A stretch of DNA of 64,000 nucleotides, taken from assembly GCA_037127315.1 (NCBI GenBank), contig JBBBDQ010001454.1, forward strand, positions 548,501 to 612,500. Reading direction: 5' to 3'. Each line of letters opens with the position of its first letter. Position 1 is the first letter of the stretch. Origin of the DNA: Ascarosepion bandense (Eukaryota; Mollusca; Cephalopoda; Sepiida; Sepiidae). Of the stretch, positions 1 through 12,426 are shown one piece after another. A program made the position numbers and the translations under genes. Under the pieces are notes generated by a model. The model ran no database searches. It saw only the letters and a program-made list of their open reading frames with translations, and was not told where the DNA came from.

Positions 1-1035
1 GGTTTCACAGTAAAAGGGTGGGACCTAGTTGCTAATCTTGTGGCTCGAGGAAATTCATATATAGAGGCTACCAGTGAGCTAAGTTCATTGGAGCAGAAGT
101 TGTGAAAGTATTTGTAGAAGAGACACAGGGAAGCCACACTGCCTCGGTAAGAAAGTGACTGTATTCTAGCTGCTAAGTTGAGATTGATCACATTACAGAT
201 TCTCTGTTGTATTTGGTCAAGAACTTCTAGGTAGATAGCACCCGACCAGATATGGCAGCAATATTCAATGCACAGGCAAATGGTAGATTTGTGTATGTGC
301 AGGTCAGGAAAAACTTTCTGGCCCTGCACAGAGAACTGACTTTCTTAACAGCGGATTTAGCTATGGATTCTACATAGTAATTCCACTTGAGGTCTGATGT
401 GACAGTTAATCTGAGGAAGCTCAGTGTTTTACTTTTAGGGAGACTAGTCTGATCCATACTAATGGGCAGGAGGAACGATTGTCTGTGTTGGTTAATAGAT
501 AGCAGCTTCATTTTAGAAGCATTAAAATTTGTGAGCCATTTTTTTACCCTAGTCCACCACGGATTGGAGGTCCTTTTTAAGCTCAGCAGCGAGGTTTGCT
601 TTGTCAGCCTTGGCAGGTTTTTGATCGAGACGAGAGTAAACCGTAGTGTCGTCAGTGTACATGCCTATTTGGGATCTTATTACATCAGAGAGATCATTAA
701 TATAGATAAGGAAAAGCATAGGACCTAGAATAGAACCTTTGAGGGGATACCTCTGTTCATGTGATAGTATTAGGAGGCTTTTCCGTTCAATACTACCTTC
801 ATTGTTCGATTTGAAAGGAATGACTGGATTAGGTCAAACAATTGTCCAGTTATACCATAGCCTAGCAGCTTGCATAGAAGGCCAGCATGCCAGACTCTGT
901 CAAATGCTTTGGAGATGTCAAGGGCAACAGTTCGGGCTTTGCCGTTCATGTCGAGGACCTGGTGTATACACTCAGTGATGGTCGTGAGCACATCAGCAGT
1001 AGACAGCAGTAGACCTGGTGAATTGATTTTGATTA
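1..1035 (-). pseudogene. CR1/Jockey-like LINE remnant: end of reverse transcriptase and C-terminal part
   Basis: Read on the - strand, 991-770 encodes a non-LTR reverse transcriptase block with ALDISKAFDRVWH (first catalytic Asp) followed by LLGYGITGQLFDLIQSFLSNR and a KVVLNG motif. Further downstream on the same strand (728-1) the frame is broken, but the C-terminal block typical of these elements is recognisable: CHIWSG-like, IQQRICNVI-like and a CLFYKYFHN-like segment, each in different frames. The same blocks recur at 47085-47540 and 56490-57880. The element is cut by the window start and by frameshifts, so it cannot be active. The clade call (CR1/Jockey group) comes from motif recognition. 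The element would copy itself by target-primed reverse transcription. Confidence 0.75.
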
Positions 1036-1194
1036 TATCCTCTTCATAAACATTGTGGAACAGACAGTCCTATCACTAACATATCTGAATTTGAAACTCT
1101 TTATCTGTTATAGCAGAAATAGAATGTGCTTGCTAGTGAGAAGAAAGGACTAACTGTATAATTGTCAGCAAAAGAAACAGCCCAACATGAATTA

Positions 1195-1760
1195 TAAATT
1201 GAAAATATCAGAATTAAACCAGTGTAAGAACTTAAATTTCTTGGGGGTGTTTTAAATGAAAAATGCAACATGAAAATATGAAGGCACATTGAGACAGGGA
1301 AAGATGCCTTCCAAAAGCCAAGCAAAATACTAAAACAGGAAAATTTCATTGGAAACAAAGAAAAAACTCCTGAATTATTAGGCAATATCAGTACTCTTAT
1401 ATGGCAGTCAATGCTGGACAATTTCTTTACAAAGGAAGAGACTTGAGAATACCATGAAATGAACATGTGAGCAAGTATAAAGTTTTAGGGAAAATGAGAA
1501 CAAAAAATCACTTATAAATGACATCAAAAAGAGATAGTTAAACTTTCTTGGGTACATAATGAGGAAAAATGGTTTTGAAAATTTGGTACTAACAGAGAAT
1601 GTTGAAGACAAGATGAACAGAAAAAAAAGCAATACATAATCTATATAACAAGCTTGTGGAAATGGTTAGCAAAACAGAGTAGGAGATATAGCAAAAAGAC
1701 TAACTGTGGAGAACCATGAATGCTCATGTCCTGAAGGGGTATGACACAGAAGAATATTAT
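1195..1760 (+). pseudogene. 3' end of a non-LTR LINE (family with hairpin tail)
   Basis: Decayed + strand copy of a LINE family present at least nine times here. Alignable blocks are 'aaagatgccttccaaaagcc', 'caggaaaatttcattgga', 'ctcttatatggcagtcaatg', and the terminal segment 'gtggagaaccatgaatgctc' followed by 'atgtcctgaaggggtatgac'. In better copies (25690-26270, 37505-38000) these encode a reverse transcriptase C-terminal region (FYRRMLRIPW, RQLKFLG-like). This copy has many stops and an internal deletion around the FYRRML block. A TA run follows directly. Confidence 0.65.
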
Positions 1761-1777
1761 ATATATATATATATAAG
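1755..1777. repeat. TA microsatellite
   Basis: About 22 bp of alternating AT follow the 3' end of the LINE copy. Confidence 0.9.
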
Positions 1778-2240
1778 TGATGTGATCGCAAAAATTGTTT
1801 GACATCCATGACTGAGTTCTCCTGCTTCGCATGGTGCAATCACCTGTTGCCAGACATAGGGTTTTCAGCAGCTACTCTATTGACCCCAGGATAGCACTAC
1901 CTCCTCAAGGCACTTGATGTAGGCCTCTATGTTGAGTCTGAAGCCCTGTGAGAAGATGAATGGAAGTCTAACATTGCCATCACTAGTGATTACTTCAAAC
2001 ACCTTCATAATCACCATTAGACTCATCCAACTTTTTTGAATCCTCTGCTCTGTCTGAGGATACACCCAAACATTCTAAAATGTGCATATTGAAGCTTCTG
2101 GCCAAAATGCTAGATAGTACAGCATGCCATTTCAAAATTTCTGGCAGAGTGAATTGTGCCATGGTACTTTTTTTTTTCTCACCAGTGCCCAACTGACTCA
2201 ACTGTACTGTGCAGTTGACAAAATCAAAAACGATGTACAT
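1775..2240 (-). pseudogene. Mariner-type transposase remnant, internally deleted
   Basis: On the - strand the N-terminal side reads an ILECLGVSSDRAEDSKK-like helix-turn-helix segment followed by LDESNGDYEG, typical of mariner/Tc1 DNA-binding regions. Almost immediately (about 2000) it jumps into the catalytic domain: EVITSDGNVRLPFIF, LNIEAYIKCLEEVVL, then a YVWQQ...AP block and SHGCQTIFAIT in another frame. About a hundred residues that normally separate these parts are missing, and stops and frameshifts interrupt the rest. Mariner elements move by cut-and-paste with a DDE/D transposase. This copy is dead. I did not see terminal inverted repeats. Confidence 0.75.
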
Positions 2241-3258
2241 GTGTGAAATTAAAGATATAAAATAGCAACAATTTGCTGATCATTCCTTGTATATAATTTC
2301 TTATATCATTAACACTTAATTAGCAATTGTATTTTTCACAAAAGAAAAATTTGCAGATAAGTTTACAAGTTATTTCCTTGAGAAATGAAAAAAAATGCCT
2401 TAAAAGCATAACTTTTCAGATTGAATTATCCAAATAGGATTAGACATAATCAATGTGATATAAGACATTGTTTCCAAGCATTCTCGTTGCAAAGTGAAAT
2501 CGAATATTATTTCCTATATTTAAGTTTTCCTGAAGACTTGCATTTTCCTTTTTTATTTTTCTTATTTCTTTTATTGCAATGCTTTTCTTTGTTTCTTGTT
2601 TCTTAAAAAACAAAACAAAAAAGACTCCCATAATGTGATATAAATATCTATTATGATATTGTCTATTTCTGAAAGAAACATTGTCTTTTCTTATTAATAA
2701 TTCTTTTATATTTCACAGTCCCTTGTTTGACATAATAGGTAGTGTAGCTTTGGCAACAATGGGATGTGAATAAGGTTTAGCATTGTTTGACTGCAGAATG
2801 ATTGTTGGAACCAGAAAGATGGGGGCACATTATCTACCATGTGTAAATGGATCAAGTTTTTTGTTTTTTTTTGGGGGGGGGGAGAACAGTAGCAAGAATA
2901 TACCAAGAATCATGGCTCAAGACTAACTTTTTTCACCATTTTCCAGGAACCATTTCAAAATTCAACTTTATACATCTTCCCAAAATTTTAAACAGTCTTG
3001 AAATCAAAATATATTTTTTTAACTTTGTTATATTTGTTGATAGCACAATAAAAAAAATCCATTAAAATGTTTAGTAAATAAATATTTATTTTGATCAATT
3101 CAATCTTTAAACTGTGGCTTCTGTGCCCTGTAGCCTCTACTCTATCAACTAGTTTCTATTTTCTCTGGGTCATACCACCAAGCAAGGCTTGTTGATCATT
3201 TCAGTTTAGTTTATGATGAGCAGGAAATATAGTTTGTAAATGGTCAAGATTTGTTGGT

Positions 3259-3296
3259 CCTCTCAACATTGGGTTTTTTAACCCAATGTTGAGAGG
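3259..3296. repeat. Perfect 17-bp inverted repeat with 4-base loop
   Basis: Arms cctctcaacattgggtt and aacccaatgttgagagg pair perfectly around a TTTT loop. It could be the end of a foldback element or simply slippage-generated DNA. No factor-independent terminator role is expected in an animal genome. Confidence 0.85.
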
Positions 3297-3449
3297 AAAA
3301 AAAAACAACTTGTTTTATTAAAGCAAAATTAGTTTTTAATATTCGATATGTGTTTTTCAAATTGAGAGATAAATAATACAATATTTAAATTTAAGTCCTT
3401 CAAATTTCATTTTTTAAAATGTTTAAAAAGAAGTTTTGTTTGTTTTCTT

Positions 3450-3450
<1 letters not shown>

Positions 3451-3491
<41 letters not shown>
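3451..3491. repeat. GT/AT microsatellite
   Basis: (GT)5 runs into about (AT)15. Confidence 0.95.
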
Positions 3492-3493
<2 letters not shown>

Positions 3494-3639
3494 TATTCTG
3501 CTTTTTAAAAAAACAGCCACTATTGGTGAGTAGTAAGAATTCATTTTTACTTTAAGAAATTTGTTGATTTTAGAATAAATATCACAGAATTTTGATTAAA
3601 AAATTGTATCAACCTAACCAGTTGTCCCAAACTAATGTT

Positions 3640-4455
3640 TTCTCATGCCTGAGAAGATGAGAATTTTATGCCCTACCAATATGTGAATTTTGAATAGTCA
3701 TCAGATTTGTAATGTGTGTGATGCCCACAAGGGATATAAGAATGGGACTACTCACACCAGACATGTATGGTAAATACTTAAAAAATGGAAATATTTCCTT
3801 AAATTACATTCTAGTTCAATGCTAGTGTTACTCAGACCATCAATTAAATCATGATACACTGTATTCTATATGTTGTCATAGTCATTGACCAACAAAAATG
3901 CTATATCTTTGCTGTAGAACCAGAGAACATCACCATGTGGCCTGTCAGATGTCACATTTCCACCGCTTTTTTACAACCATATCATCGGTGCATGGCTGAG
4001 TGGTTAGAACATTTGCTTTCTAACCATTCAGCCTGGACTTGAATCTCACCATGATTATTTGTTAGAAAGGTGACTTCTTGATATTGGTCTGGAGGAAGTG
4101 ATCCCAGTGTGCAACATATTTGAAAAGTGCCTGAAAACCATACCATGGGTTGATTCAAGCTTTGTGAGTGAAATTGGGTAGATGGGACCCTTTAGGAGCC
4201 ATCAATGGTTATGCTAGCATGAAGTCACAAGTCATTGTGACTGAGGGCTTTAGTGTCCTGGTCTTGTTCAGACTGTTGTTCACACAAAATAATTAATGTG
4301 CTCTTTCCAGAAACTATAACTAAGGTCTTCTCTGCATAATGGCAGTATAAACCACAAGTGGGCTCTCTGAGTGTTGAACAAGCATTAATGTGCCTGTAGA
4401 AAGTGTCTGCAACAGGGATTAGTTAATTGCCCTAGTAGACAGGCATCCTTGGATA
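3640..4455 (+). repeat. Compound dispersed repeat, copy 1 (contains tRNA-like SINE module)
   Basis: This stretch is closely similar to 24385-25280 in the same orientation. Shared blocks include 'atgtgaattttgaatag', 'tacattctagttcaatg', 'cactgtattctat', 'ctgtcagatgtcacat' and, near the end, 'caacagggattag' and 'agtagacaggcatc'. Inside both copies (3990-4070 here) is a tRNA-like promoter module: 'ggctgagtggttagaac' resembles box A and 'ggacttgaatctcac' resembles box B. Between 4210 and 4255 is a perfect 8-bp hairpin, agtcacaa / ttgtgact, with a GTCA loop. The unit is followed without gap by a 5S-derived SINE. The nature of the outer unit is unknown. Confidence 0.7.
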
Positions 4456-4460
4456 CAAGT

Positions 4461-4815
4461 GGCCATCCGTATCATATTGAAACACTGGTCCTCACCTGAT
4501 CACTGAAGTTAAGCAACATTGAACCTGGTCAGTGCCTAGTTGGGTGACTGTTCAGTGATTACCAGGTACTGTGAGCTTGGATATGCAGGTGGTGTAATGG
4601 ATAAAAACTTGAAATGAGAAATCAGAAACCCGATTTCAAATTCCAGTCAGGTTTGTTATATTTCCTTATATGCTGATACACCCAGAAAAAGTATGAATCT
4701 GTCTTTTCACCCAATTATGGATTAAATAGTAAGACTCCTATCAGAAAATCATTATCTCCAAAAAATTCTTACAATCCCAAAATATGTTCAGATTTAAATA
4801 ATCACAAAAAAGGTT
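4461..4815 (+). repeat. Chimeric 5S rRNA/tRNA SINE, copy A
   Basis: Positions 4461-4580 closely follow 5S rRNA: 'ggccatccgtatcatattga', then 'gatcactgaagttaagcaac', 'cctggtcagtgcctagt', 'gggtgactg' and 'accaggtactgtgagctt'. A tRNA-like module follows (box A-like 'ggtggtgtaatggata', box B-like 'gatttcaaattcc'). The body carries the 'cttatatgctgatacaccc' block, and the tail is 'attcttacaatcccaaaata'. The internal A/C boxes of 5S genes would make this a polymerase III transcript. Mutations in the 5S part show it is not a functional 5S gene. Confidence 0.85.
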
Positions 4816-6755
4816 GATGATTGATTTGTTTTTACAGTTTATTAAAAAATCTTTTTGTTAGATAAATTTGTGTGCAGAGGAGGTAATATAGCGGGTTATC
4901 CATTCTTTTCCTGTTTATAGTGGGAGTCCATTCTAGTGGAGGGTAGTTGTATATTGTTGCGGGTTAACGGAATTTGGCCTTGTTGAAGATAGCCCACTAT
5001 AAGTCATAAAAAGATTATAATTCAAGAAAAGCAATTTGAGTTCAAAAATCACATTTTATATATACACATATCAATTAAGGTTTTTTTACAATTAAAGTAA
5101 TACTTGAAGTATACGTCAAACAGATGTTAAAATGTTCATGGCAATAAAATGCTGAAAGGAGAATTAATACTTAAGTATGTGGGAGCACTGTAAGTAAGGA
5201 ATGTTTTTGATGTATTTGCTCCTTAGATCAGTAAGTAGTTTTGAGACAGCAAAAGATAAGAGGAGAGGGAAGGGATGCTAGGATAGTAAGCCTCTTGATC
5301 TAAGTCAAGAGGATACTGATTGCACTCCTCTCTTGAGTCTGGGTCTGTCTGTCTATGCTTTCTGTATTGACATTTTATATCTTCTTTTTGGATTGCAGCA
5401 GATCATTTGGGATTTCACACTTGTATTTGATTCTGGGCTTTCCATTGGCCAATAAATAAAATTCGTGTAGGCTCACAAACTGGAAATTTGATATTTAATT
5501 AATTTTTATTTTTCAACCAGAACATCTGCGTGAATCCGGCTGTGCATGACATTTGGTCATTTGCTTTTTGGTCGTGAGTGTGCAAACATCTGGCTCCTCG
5601 CTTTTGCTCTGTATCACCACAGTAACATGAGGCTATTGACCTCACATTTCATCTGGATATGGCAGTGTTAGCTCTGCCATGTTACTAGAAATTGTGTAAT
5701 TTATCTAGAAATGACATTTGATCACTGGTGATCTTGAATGACCTTTGAGGTTAACCTCACACTGTGTTGGCTTGTTAACCTTTGTGTCAAAATTTAGACT
5801 AATAGTGATGCAGACATAGTTAAGAAGCCTTCAGTATTACTGTAGAAGATGTAGATCTGGAAAACTTTATATTGTGATAAATTATAGAACTTATCAATGA
5901 GTACTAAATAAGGATGACATTATGCTTCATAGTATTTTTGCTTGATAAATGAAAAAAATGTTTTAATGATTTATGAAATGAGTTGATAAACCAAATTGTA
6001 TATGTTGACAATTGGCTTTGCAGTATTTGACATAAACTTATGAGTTCTTATTTTGTTTATATGAATTGTAGGTTAGAATTTCATTGTTGGTGATGAGAAA
6101 AAATCCCAATGTTAAAGAACTTCAAATGCTCATTTTTAAGTTTTATCTTCTTTTAAATTTTTTGGGGTCAAAGTATCTCTCTTACTTGCTTATCATTGGT
6201 TTTTATGAAGAATATCTAAATGATTTCAAATTGAGATATTCCTGCTACAGAATGACCTGATAAGAATTTTTTGTCTTTTTACTAAGAACTGAAATGCAAA
6301 TGTATCAACTATGTAAATAGAGAATAAAACTTAAAATTTCTTATTCTATCTCTATCTAGAAAATAAGATGATTGAAAGTAGTAGTAGTTGAGCTCTGCTC
6401 AAATAATCCAGTTAGTAGGCTGAGCATTGCTATCAGTCTATATGAGAGCCAATAATTAGAGAAGAATCAACATTATATTTATGGATCCAAAATTCTGTTA
6501 CTTAAATGTTCTAGCTTTGACAATATGCATTTCTTGAATATTGGGAGTTCAATCGCAGGGTCAGGCAGTATTGAAATATATACATACTCACCTCACCATA
6601 AATGCAGATCAGCATCAGAAGTATGAACTGGCATTTAAGACTTCTGAAATTCACTGTGAAGCTAAGCAATTCTGACAGGCATAGAAATAAAGTATTCTAT
6701 TGTAAATGAAAAAATTCACTGTAGTGTGTGAAATGATTTTTCTCTCCAGAATCTA
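4816..6755. other. Unannotated AT-rich stretch
   Basis: No gene or recognised transposon. The segment at about 5380-5830 is richer in GC and holds short inverted motifs such as gaggttaacctc near 5748. It may be an old unclassified repeat. Confidence 0.5.
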
Positions 6756-6759
6756 TTCT

Positions 6760-6900
6760 ACATATCTACATCTACCATTTATCTACCATGCTTAGAATAC
6801 TGCTGCCATATATGGTCTGCTGCCCCTGCTATTTGCCTGAAGGCTGTTGATAAAATCCAAAGAAGAATCAGCAATATTATTGGTCCTGATCTGTCTTTTT
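6760..6900 (+). pseudogene. CR1/Jockey-like LINE fragment (C-terminal block)
   Basis: One frame reads LEYCCHIWSAAP, AVDKIQRRISNIIGPDLS: the conserved block downstream of the reverse transcriptase in CR1/Jockey-like elements, here on the + strand and about 45 codons long. The same block lies at 56780-56898 on the - strand. Both ends dissolve into AT-rich DNA. Confidence 0.75.
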
Positions 6901-7504
6901 TGTTGTTTGTTGATATTTTTTTTTTTTTATGTTTTGGCCAAATTTGCTGTAACATTACATATAAGATTGGCCTTTCTCCACATGTCTTTTAATGAAAAAG
7001 ATCTAGATATTTCATTTAACTAAGATGAAACATTATCAAAATTTAACCATAACTAAAAAAAAATGAAAAAAGGCATTGCTGAAAATACCAAATGAATATT
7101 TTATTGTCACTAACTTAATTATGTTATATGAATTATAATGTATCAGTGTAACATGAAGGATTTGCACCATGAATCCATACATGCCTATCAGTTGCTTTGT
7201 CTGAGAGACAAGATTATCTTGTTTATTTTATAAATAGTATTTTCTCTATCTATATGAACTTTCATATACAGTTTAATTAAAATATTTAATTAAAAAACTT
7301 CGTTTTATTATCCGATATTTTTTCTCCTGTGCTTACATTTTTTTCATAGTATACTACTGATTAATTCTCCAGCTATTTTCAGGTGTATTTAGTATGTACA
7401 TTTTCAAATTTAAAATATTTCAAGGTATTTGAAAGTTTTGAAAGTTCTATATTGAATGAATTTGTTTTGCTATTATAATATTCAAGTGAATATTTTCACT
7501 TTTG

Positions 7505-8330
7505 ACTCCACTCTGTCAGCTGGGGCTACAGAATACACTAACTTCACCTCCACAAGTGAGTAACCCTCCCACCCTACCCAAATTCATCATCCTGGGTATG
7601 ATGATAAACTACATCTAGTCCTGGGTTTGACGATAAACTCCACCAAGCAGCAAGGCCTCTAATTGAAAGGTTTTGAAACCACTTCTTAATTGCTGTTGTT
7701 CCCAGTTTCGCCCTAACCTGGGGTGGCAGCTATGGGCAAATAGATAACCCCCAAATTGGGTTCAAAACACTATGAAAGTATAAAAATAGATTTTTATAGT
7801 GAAAATTCTAGCAATACTTTTCCTTGCAAATAAAATATTACCAGCAATATATTTATGAAGAAAAAGTATTACCAACAAATTTTTGAAGAAAAAAAGTATT
7901 TAGAGCAATTTATTTTTGAGGAAAAAAATATACCAGTGATACATCTGACTTGCGATAAAACCCTCTTTACAAAAATATGTCAATGAAACCTGATCTAAAA
8001 AACTGATTTCTTACAAAGAATACATATTCTATTTATATGAATCTATTGTAAAAAACTTGTCGGCATAAAACAATGAAACAAACCTTTCTTCTTTTCATTT
8101 TAAAGGACTTTTTCAAAAATTAAAAACCAGAAGACATCTTGAGTTTTCTTACCCCCCCCCCCCCCAAAAAAAAAACAAGTTTTTTTCATCAAAATCTGAC
8201 TAAATCAACTTTCTCACTATAACTGAAAATTAAAAAAACAGAAAACTAAAAAACTACCTTTTTGGCATTAAATAACTCAGAGGTTGACATGCCTTTAAAC
8301 AAAACTCAAACTCACTGCCTTGTCATAAAC
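7505..8330 (+). repeat. Dispersed repeat with about 31-bp internal tandem units, + copy
   Basis: Reverse-complement copy of 61900-62545. Landmarks in order: 'cctgggtatgatgataaact', 'agcaaggcctctaattg', 'ccacttcttaattgctgttg', 'ggcaaatagataac', 'gggttcaaaacactatgaaa', then about four degenerate units of roughly 31 bp built on 'ttaccaacaa...tttttgaagaaaaa' (7830-7965), then 'ccagaagacatctt', 'tcatcaaaatctgactaaat' and 'cagaggttgacatgcc'. No coding capacity. The C/A homopolymer at 8152-8178 is inside this copy. Probably a non-autonomous element, class unknown. Confidence 0.75.
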
Positions 8331-11300
8331 AATACAGATAATTGGTTCTTTTAATATTGGCTCAAATAGTTTTCAGGCTTTTTGTTATTCAGTATTGAAA
8401 CTAAATCTGTTCCTATTTATCTCATTTCCATTAGCTCATCAATATTAGCAACAAAGATTACAATTTATTCAGTCTGATTAATATGATTAGCAAAGACTAT
8501 AAAAAAGTGTGATGCTCAGAAGAGTAAAGATTTCTGTAAATATTACTATTTTTATCTTTTCACTCAGATATATTTATTGATTAGCGTTTCATTTGCTTTA
8601 CATGGGTCATTCAAATCCTGTCCAGAAAATGTTCTTTAATAATCATAAATTTTCTGTTTTCTTTTTAATAATGATATTTTATACGTGTAAGATTTTGATT
8701 CAAGTGTAGATTTTAAAGCTAGTAATGTTTTTTAACAGAACAACCATGTGAAAATGACAGATAATTAATTTGGGAAAATATTGTAAAAATTGTAATAACA
8801 TGTCTGCAAACTTATAAATCATAATTAAAATGTAATAAACTCTTATCAGTTAAATGTTCATTTAGTGATTTTATATAAACTTGCTTTTTATTGAGTTAAA
8901 AAGGCAAGCTGTGAAAGTGAATTAATCTTGCTAAAAGGGGAATGGCATTATTAGAATTGATGACATGAATTATTAATAAACTTAAAATCAATGTCTTTCT
9001 CTGTGAAATGTTAAAACTTGGTTGTTTCTTTTACATTTACTTGAATCAAACTATTAGCCAGACTTTGTAGCTAGAATTTAAGGAAAGAGGGATAAAGCTC
9101 GCAACAAAATACTAGTTCTACCTTGATTATTAAGCTTACATATTATCAGTTTCAACTTAATGACCATGTGAGAATAAATGGTTCTTAGCAGAAAGTCATG
9201 GTCAGCTTTTCCAGCACTGAACACTTAAGTATCTAGTGAATTCAAATGACGGTCTCTTGTGGGAATGAAATACTTACAACAACATTATGTCTGACCTTCA
9301 AGTCTTTTTAAACTATGACAAAATAAATAAAAAAAAAACAAATTTGCTAAATACTTTATAGTGTTTGATATTTAAAACAGCATTTACTTTGACTCATAAT
9401 GTCAAAAAATAAGATTTAATGTACAAAAAAAACCTTATTCCTTCATTTTATGTTGATAACTTTTTTTTTTTGTAGAGGAAGGAAAAATATTTGTGAATCT
9501 CCAGATAAACTTAATCAAATAACAAAAATAATGAAAAAATCTTTTAGTTGGTAATTAAAATGTTGTATCCATATACCCACTTTTCCATGGCTGGTTTTTA
9601 TAAACATAGAACTGAGCAAGTTGACACAGCTGTGTGTTAATATTTGAATTTTCATTTCTGACCAAAAAGGGTTTTTAATTTCAGAATATCTGACAGATTC
9701 CAGTCTGACACCCTAACCATTAATTTATAATCTTGTGATGTTATAATTGATTTCTTTCAAAAAGGGAATTGCATAATGATTTGCTTAGAACATTTTGGCT
9801 TGCATGAGTCTGCTTTTTAAGTTATATTTGGAAAAAGATTTGAAATTCATTTTTAAAGTTTAGAAATTACATAAACAAGATATATTATTTTTGTGAGAAA
9901 AGAAACATCTAATACATCATTTGAGATTGTTCAGCAGAAATTATTCAAATTTTTCCAGTCATCGTATAGAACATGTTTTTAGTGTAGAAGTCTGTTTTAG
10001 TTTCTCAAAAAAAAAAAGATTTGCTTTGCCGTTGTTGGAGTTAGGAAAGGCAATATGAGACTGACAAAAGATTCCCTCTTTTTTTATGGAGATTAATGAA
10101 CTTGTTCTAAAGAAATATCTTTATACAGCTGATATAATCTATGGTTACATGAAAGTGTTTATAGAATGCTAGAAAATATATAAGTGCATAAAAAAGGCTT
10201 TTTTGCTATTGTTTAGATTTTTTAATTTTTTCTCGTTTAGAATAACGATGAATTCTAAACTGGTGTTGAACATGATGTAATATAATCCTTTGTGTATAGA
10301 TTGCTAGGAAGTACAAGATGAAGTTAAAAAGTAGAGAAATTCCAGTGGGAGGGGAAAGAAGCTTATTTTCATAAATAAAATGCACCTGATTTTAGAGCAA
10401 AGAAAATGATCAAAGCTTGTGAAAGAAGGAAGAAGGAAAAAGACATTTTGTTTATTTTTGTGATAATGACTCTTGGGGTATAAGATCATTATGTTGTCAA
10501 TATATGCTGAGAAAATAAATTGAAATTAAATTGAATAAATATTAACTTATTTGTTTGATTTTTATTTTGAAATTATGCAGCATCATTAAACAGTATTTTT
10601 ACCTTGTAAATGATTTCCAAACTCTATGGAAAAAGTACAGTATTGTATGGGAGTTAGAGAAATTTTATGTAAGATTTATTTCCCTTTGTTTCACTATGCC
10701 ATGAGATAAATATAATCTCTCTGGCAAACAAATGAATCCAATTTGACTAGATTTTAACTGTTTTGAGTCCCCTCCAAAAAAACAGGATTAAGTTTTAAAC
10801 TAAAGTATAACATGCAGCTGACTTTTGAATATCATTTTAGATGAAAAAACTTGTCCTTTACACACAGGATTACACTAATTTTTAATGTTATTTTGGTAAA
10901 AATATGGTAAAATATAGCAGACTGGCAAGAGTACAGGTACCCTTTTTTTTTTTTAAGTTTTAAAGTAATTTTATAGTTTCTTATATGTATTTAAAGAATA
11001 AAATAGTCGTATGATTTAAATTCTTGAAAAAAAGAAATGAGGCAGAGATTTTCCAGTCATATGAATAGATATATTTAAACTGAACATGCTTTTGTGAGAA
11101 TCTATATAAAACCTTACAAAGTGGGGAAAAATGCTGAGTCAAGCTATAACAAACATGTGTTCTGTCTAATAATCAGTCATTATGAAAGTATAAGCAACTT
11201 GTCACTCCTTTTATAGCATCAGAAATCAAGATGATTATTGCATAAGTTTTTCTTCCTATATTTCTGCCGTGTGTAAAGATCTGGAATGAAATTGAGATTG

Positions 11301-12420
11301 TGATATTTATCAAATTAAGTCAAACCTTTTTTATTTCAATTTCATGTCTTTTCAGATTTTCTTTATTATCTATGAATTGCCATGTTTTCTTTGAAAGAAA
11401 GTGAACTGGTTTCTCGTAGGTTTCTCTGTGATTTAGAAATTCAGAGAAATGCTCTTAGAATTGCTGCTACCTAAGGCTAGAAAGCTTAAAATACCCTGTA
11501 TTTATTCTCTAGTTGGAAGGAGTAGAGCTGGATTCATACTTTCCCAAGGATGTTTGTGTGAAAGTGAATGTAACTAAGCAGATATTTGAACTCGGTACCA
11601 ATAAGTTATACTACCTGCACATGTATGAATATAAGTTAGTGAAATAATCCTGTAATAATTCTGTTTTTTTTTTAAACATTATCAGTCTAAAAGTTATTCC
11701 AATAATTGTATTTGAACTTACCACTGATTCTTTCCCTTTCACTAAAATTTAAAAATAAACCAAAACCTCATTGATTCTTTTTTTTTCTTCTCTTGATTTT
11801 TTTTTCTTGATCCTGTCACACAATAGACAATGATGGACATAATGATAAAATGTATATTTTTTGTTATTGAGAAGAAAAAAAACATTTAGTATTGCAAAGG
11901 AAGGCAAAGAATAAAAAAATCAAACAAAAAGGAAAGATAAAGTCAGTGAATTGATTACGATTACGTTTTGTGTCAGAGTGAGAGGAAGATATAACAACTT
12001 GTGAGATTTTGTTGAATTGAGCAACTTGTCTGTTGCCTCTAGGGATCGGATGATTGACATCTTGTTTTGAACAGATCGAAGGAAATTTCTTTGAAAATTA
12101 CGGCATAATTTTTCATTTTATCTTTTATGGTTTTCCTCTTTCTCTTGAAAATCTAAAATTTCAAATCAATATTGCCTCTGTATGAAATTATAGGCACAAA
12201 CAGAATACAGCTCCCATGCTAAAGTGGCGCCTGTGTATCTCCATATAAAGAAACTGGAAATACTTCAAATTTCCTTTGAAGCAAATATAAACAAGATAAA
12301 GAGCAATTTCTTGTCCTTGTTGGTTGATTGAATTAAATTATGTATGCAAATTTATGTGATTCCTTCAAGCACAGCATATTCTAGTTTTGAACAATTTCAA
12401 CTGGGCAATTTAAAACTTCC
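8331..12420. other. About 4 kb of AT-rich DNA without recognised features
   Basis: I see only poly-A/poly-T runs and short simple repeats. No open frame longer than about 60 codons has any family resemblance. Confidence 0.6.
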
Positions 12421-12426
12421 ACCAAA

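Larger units (their letters stand above)
2245..3640. other. Unannotated AT-rich stretch with a hairpin and a GT/AT microsatellite
   Basis: No coding signal or recognised repeat apart from a G run at 2872-2881, the perfect hairpin at 3259-3296 and the microsatellite at 3451-3491. Confidence 0.6.

Noticed and set aside
5521..5573. Exon-like segment between ttttcaaccag and gtgagtg (NICVNPAVHDIWSFAFW)
   Set aside because: It would leave two extra bases, but the exon at 14209 needs a preceding exon with one extra base. The alternative frame has a stop. No family resemblance.
5735..5765. Nuclear-receptor-like site (reverse complement TCAAAGGTCA)
   Set aside because: A single 10-bp match in isolation in a 64-kb AT-rich window is not evidence of regulation.
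7830..7965. CRISPR-like or minisatellite array
   Set aside because: Units are degenerate without unique spacers and belong to a dispersed repeat. The genome is animal.
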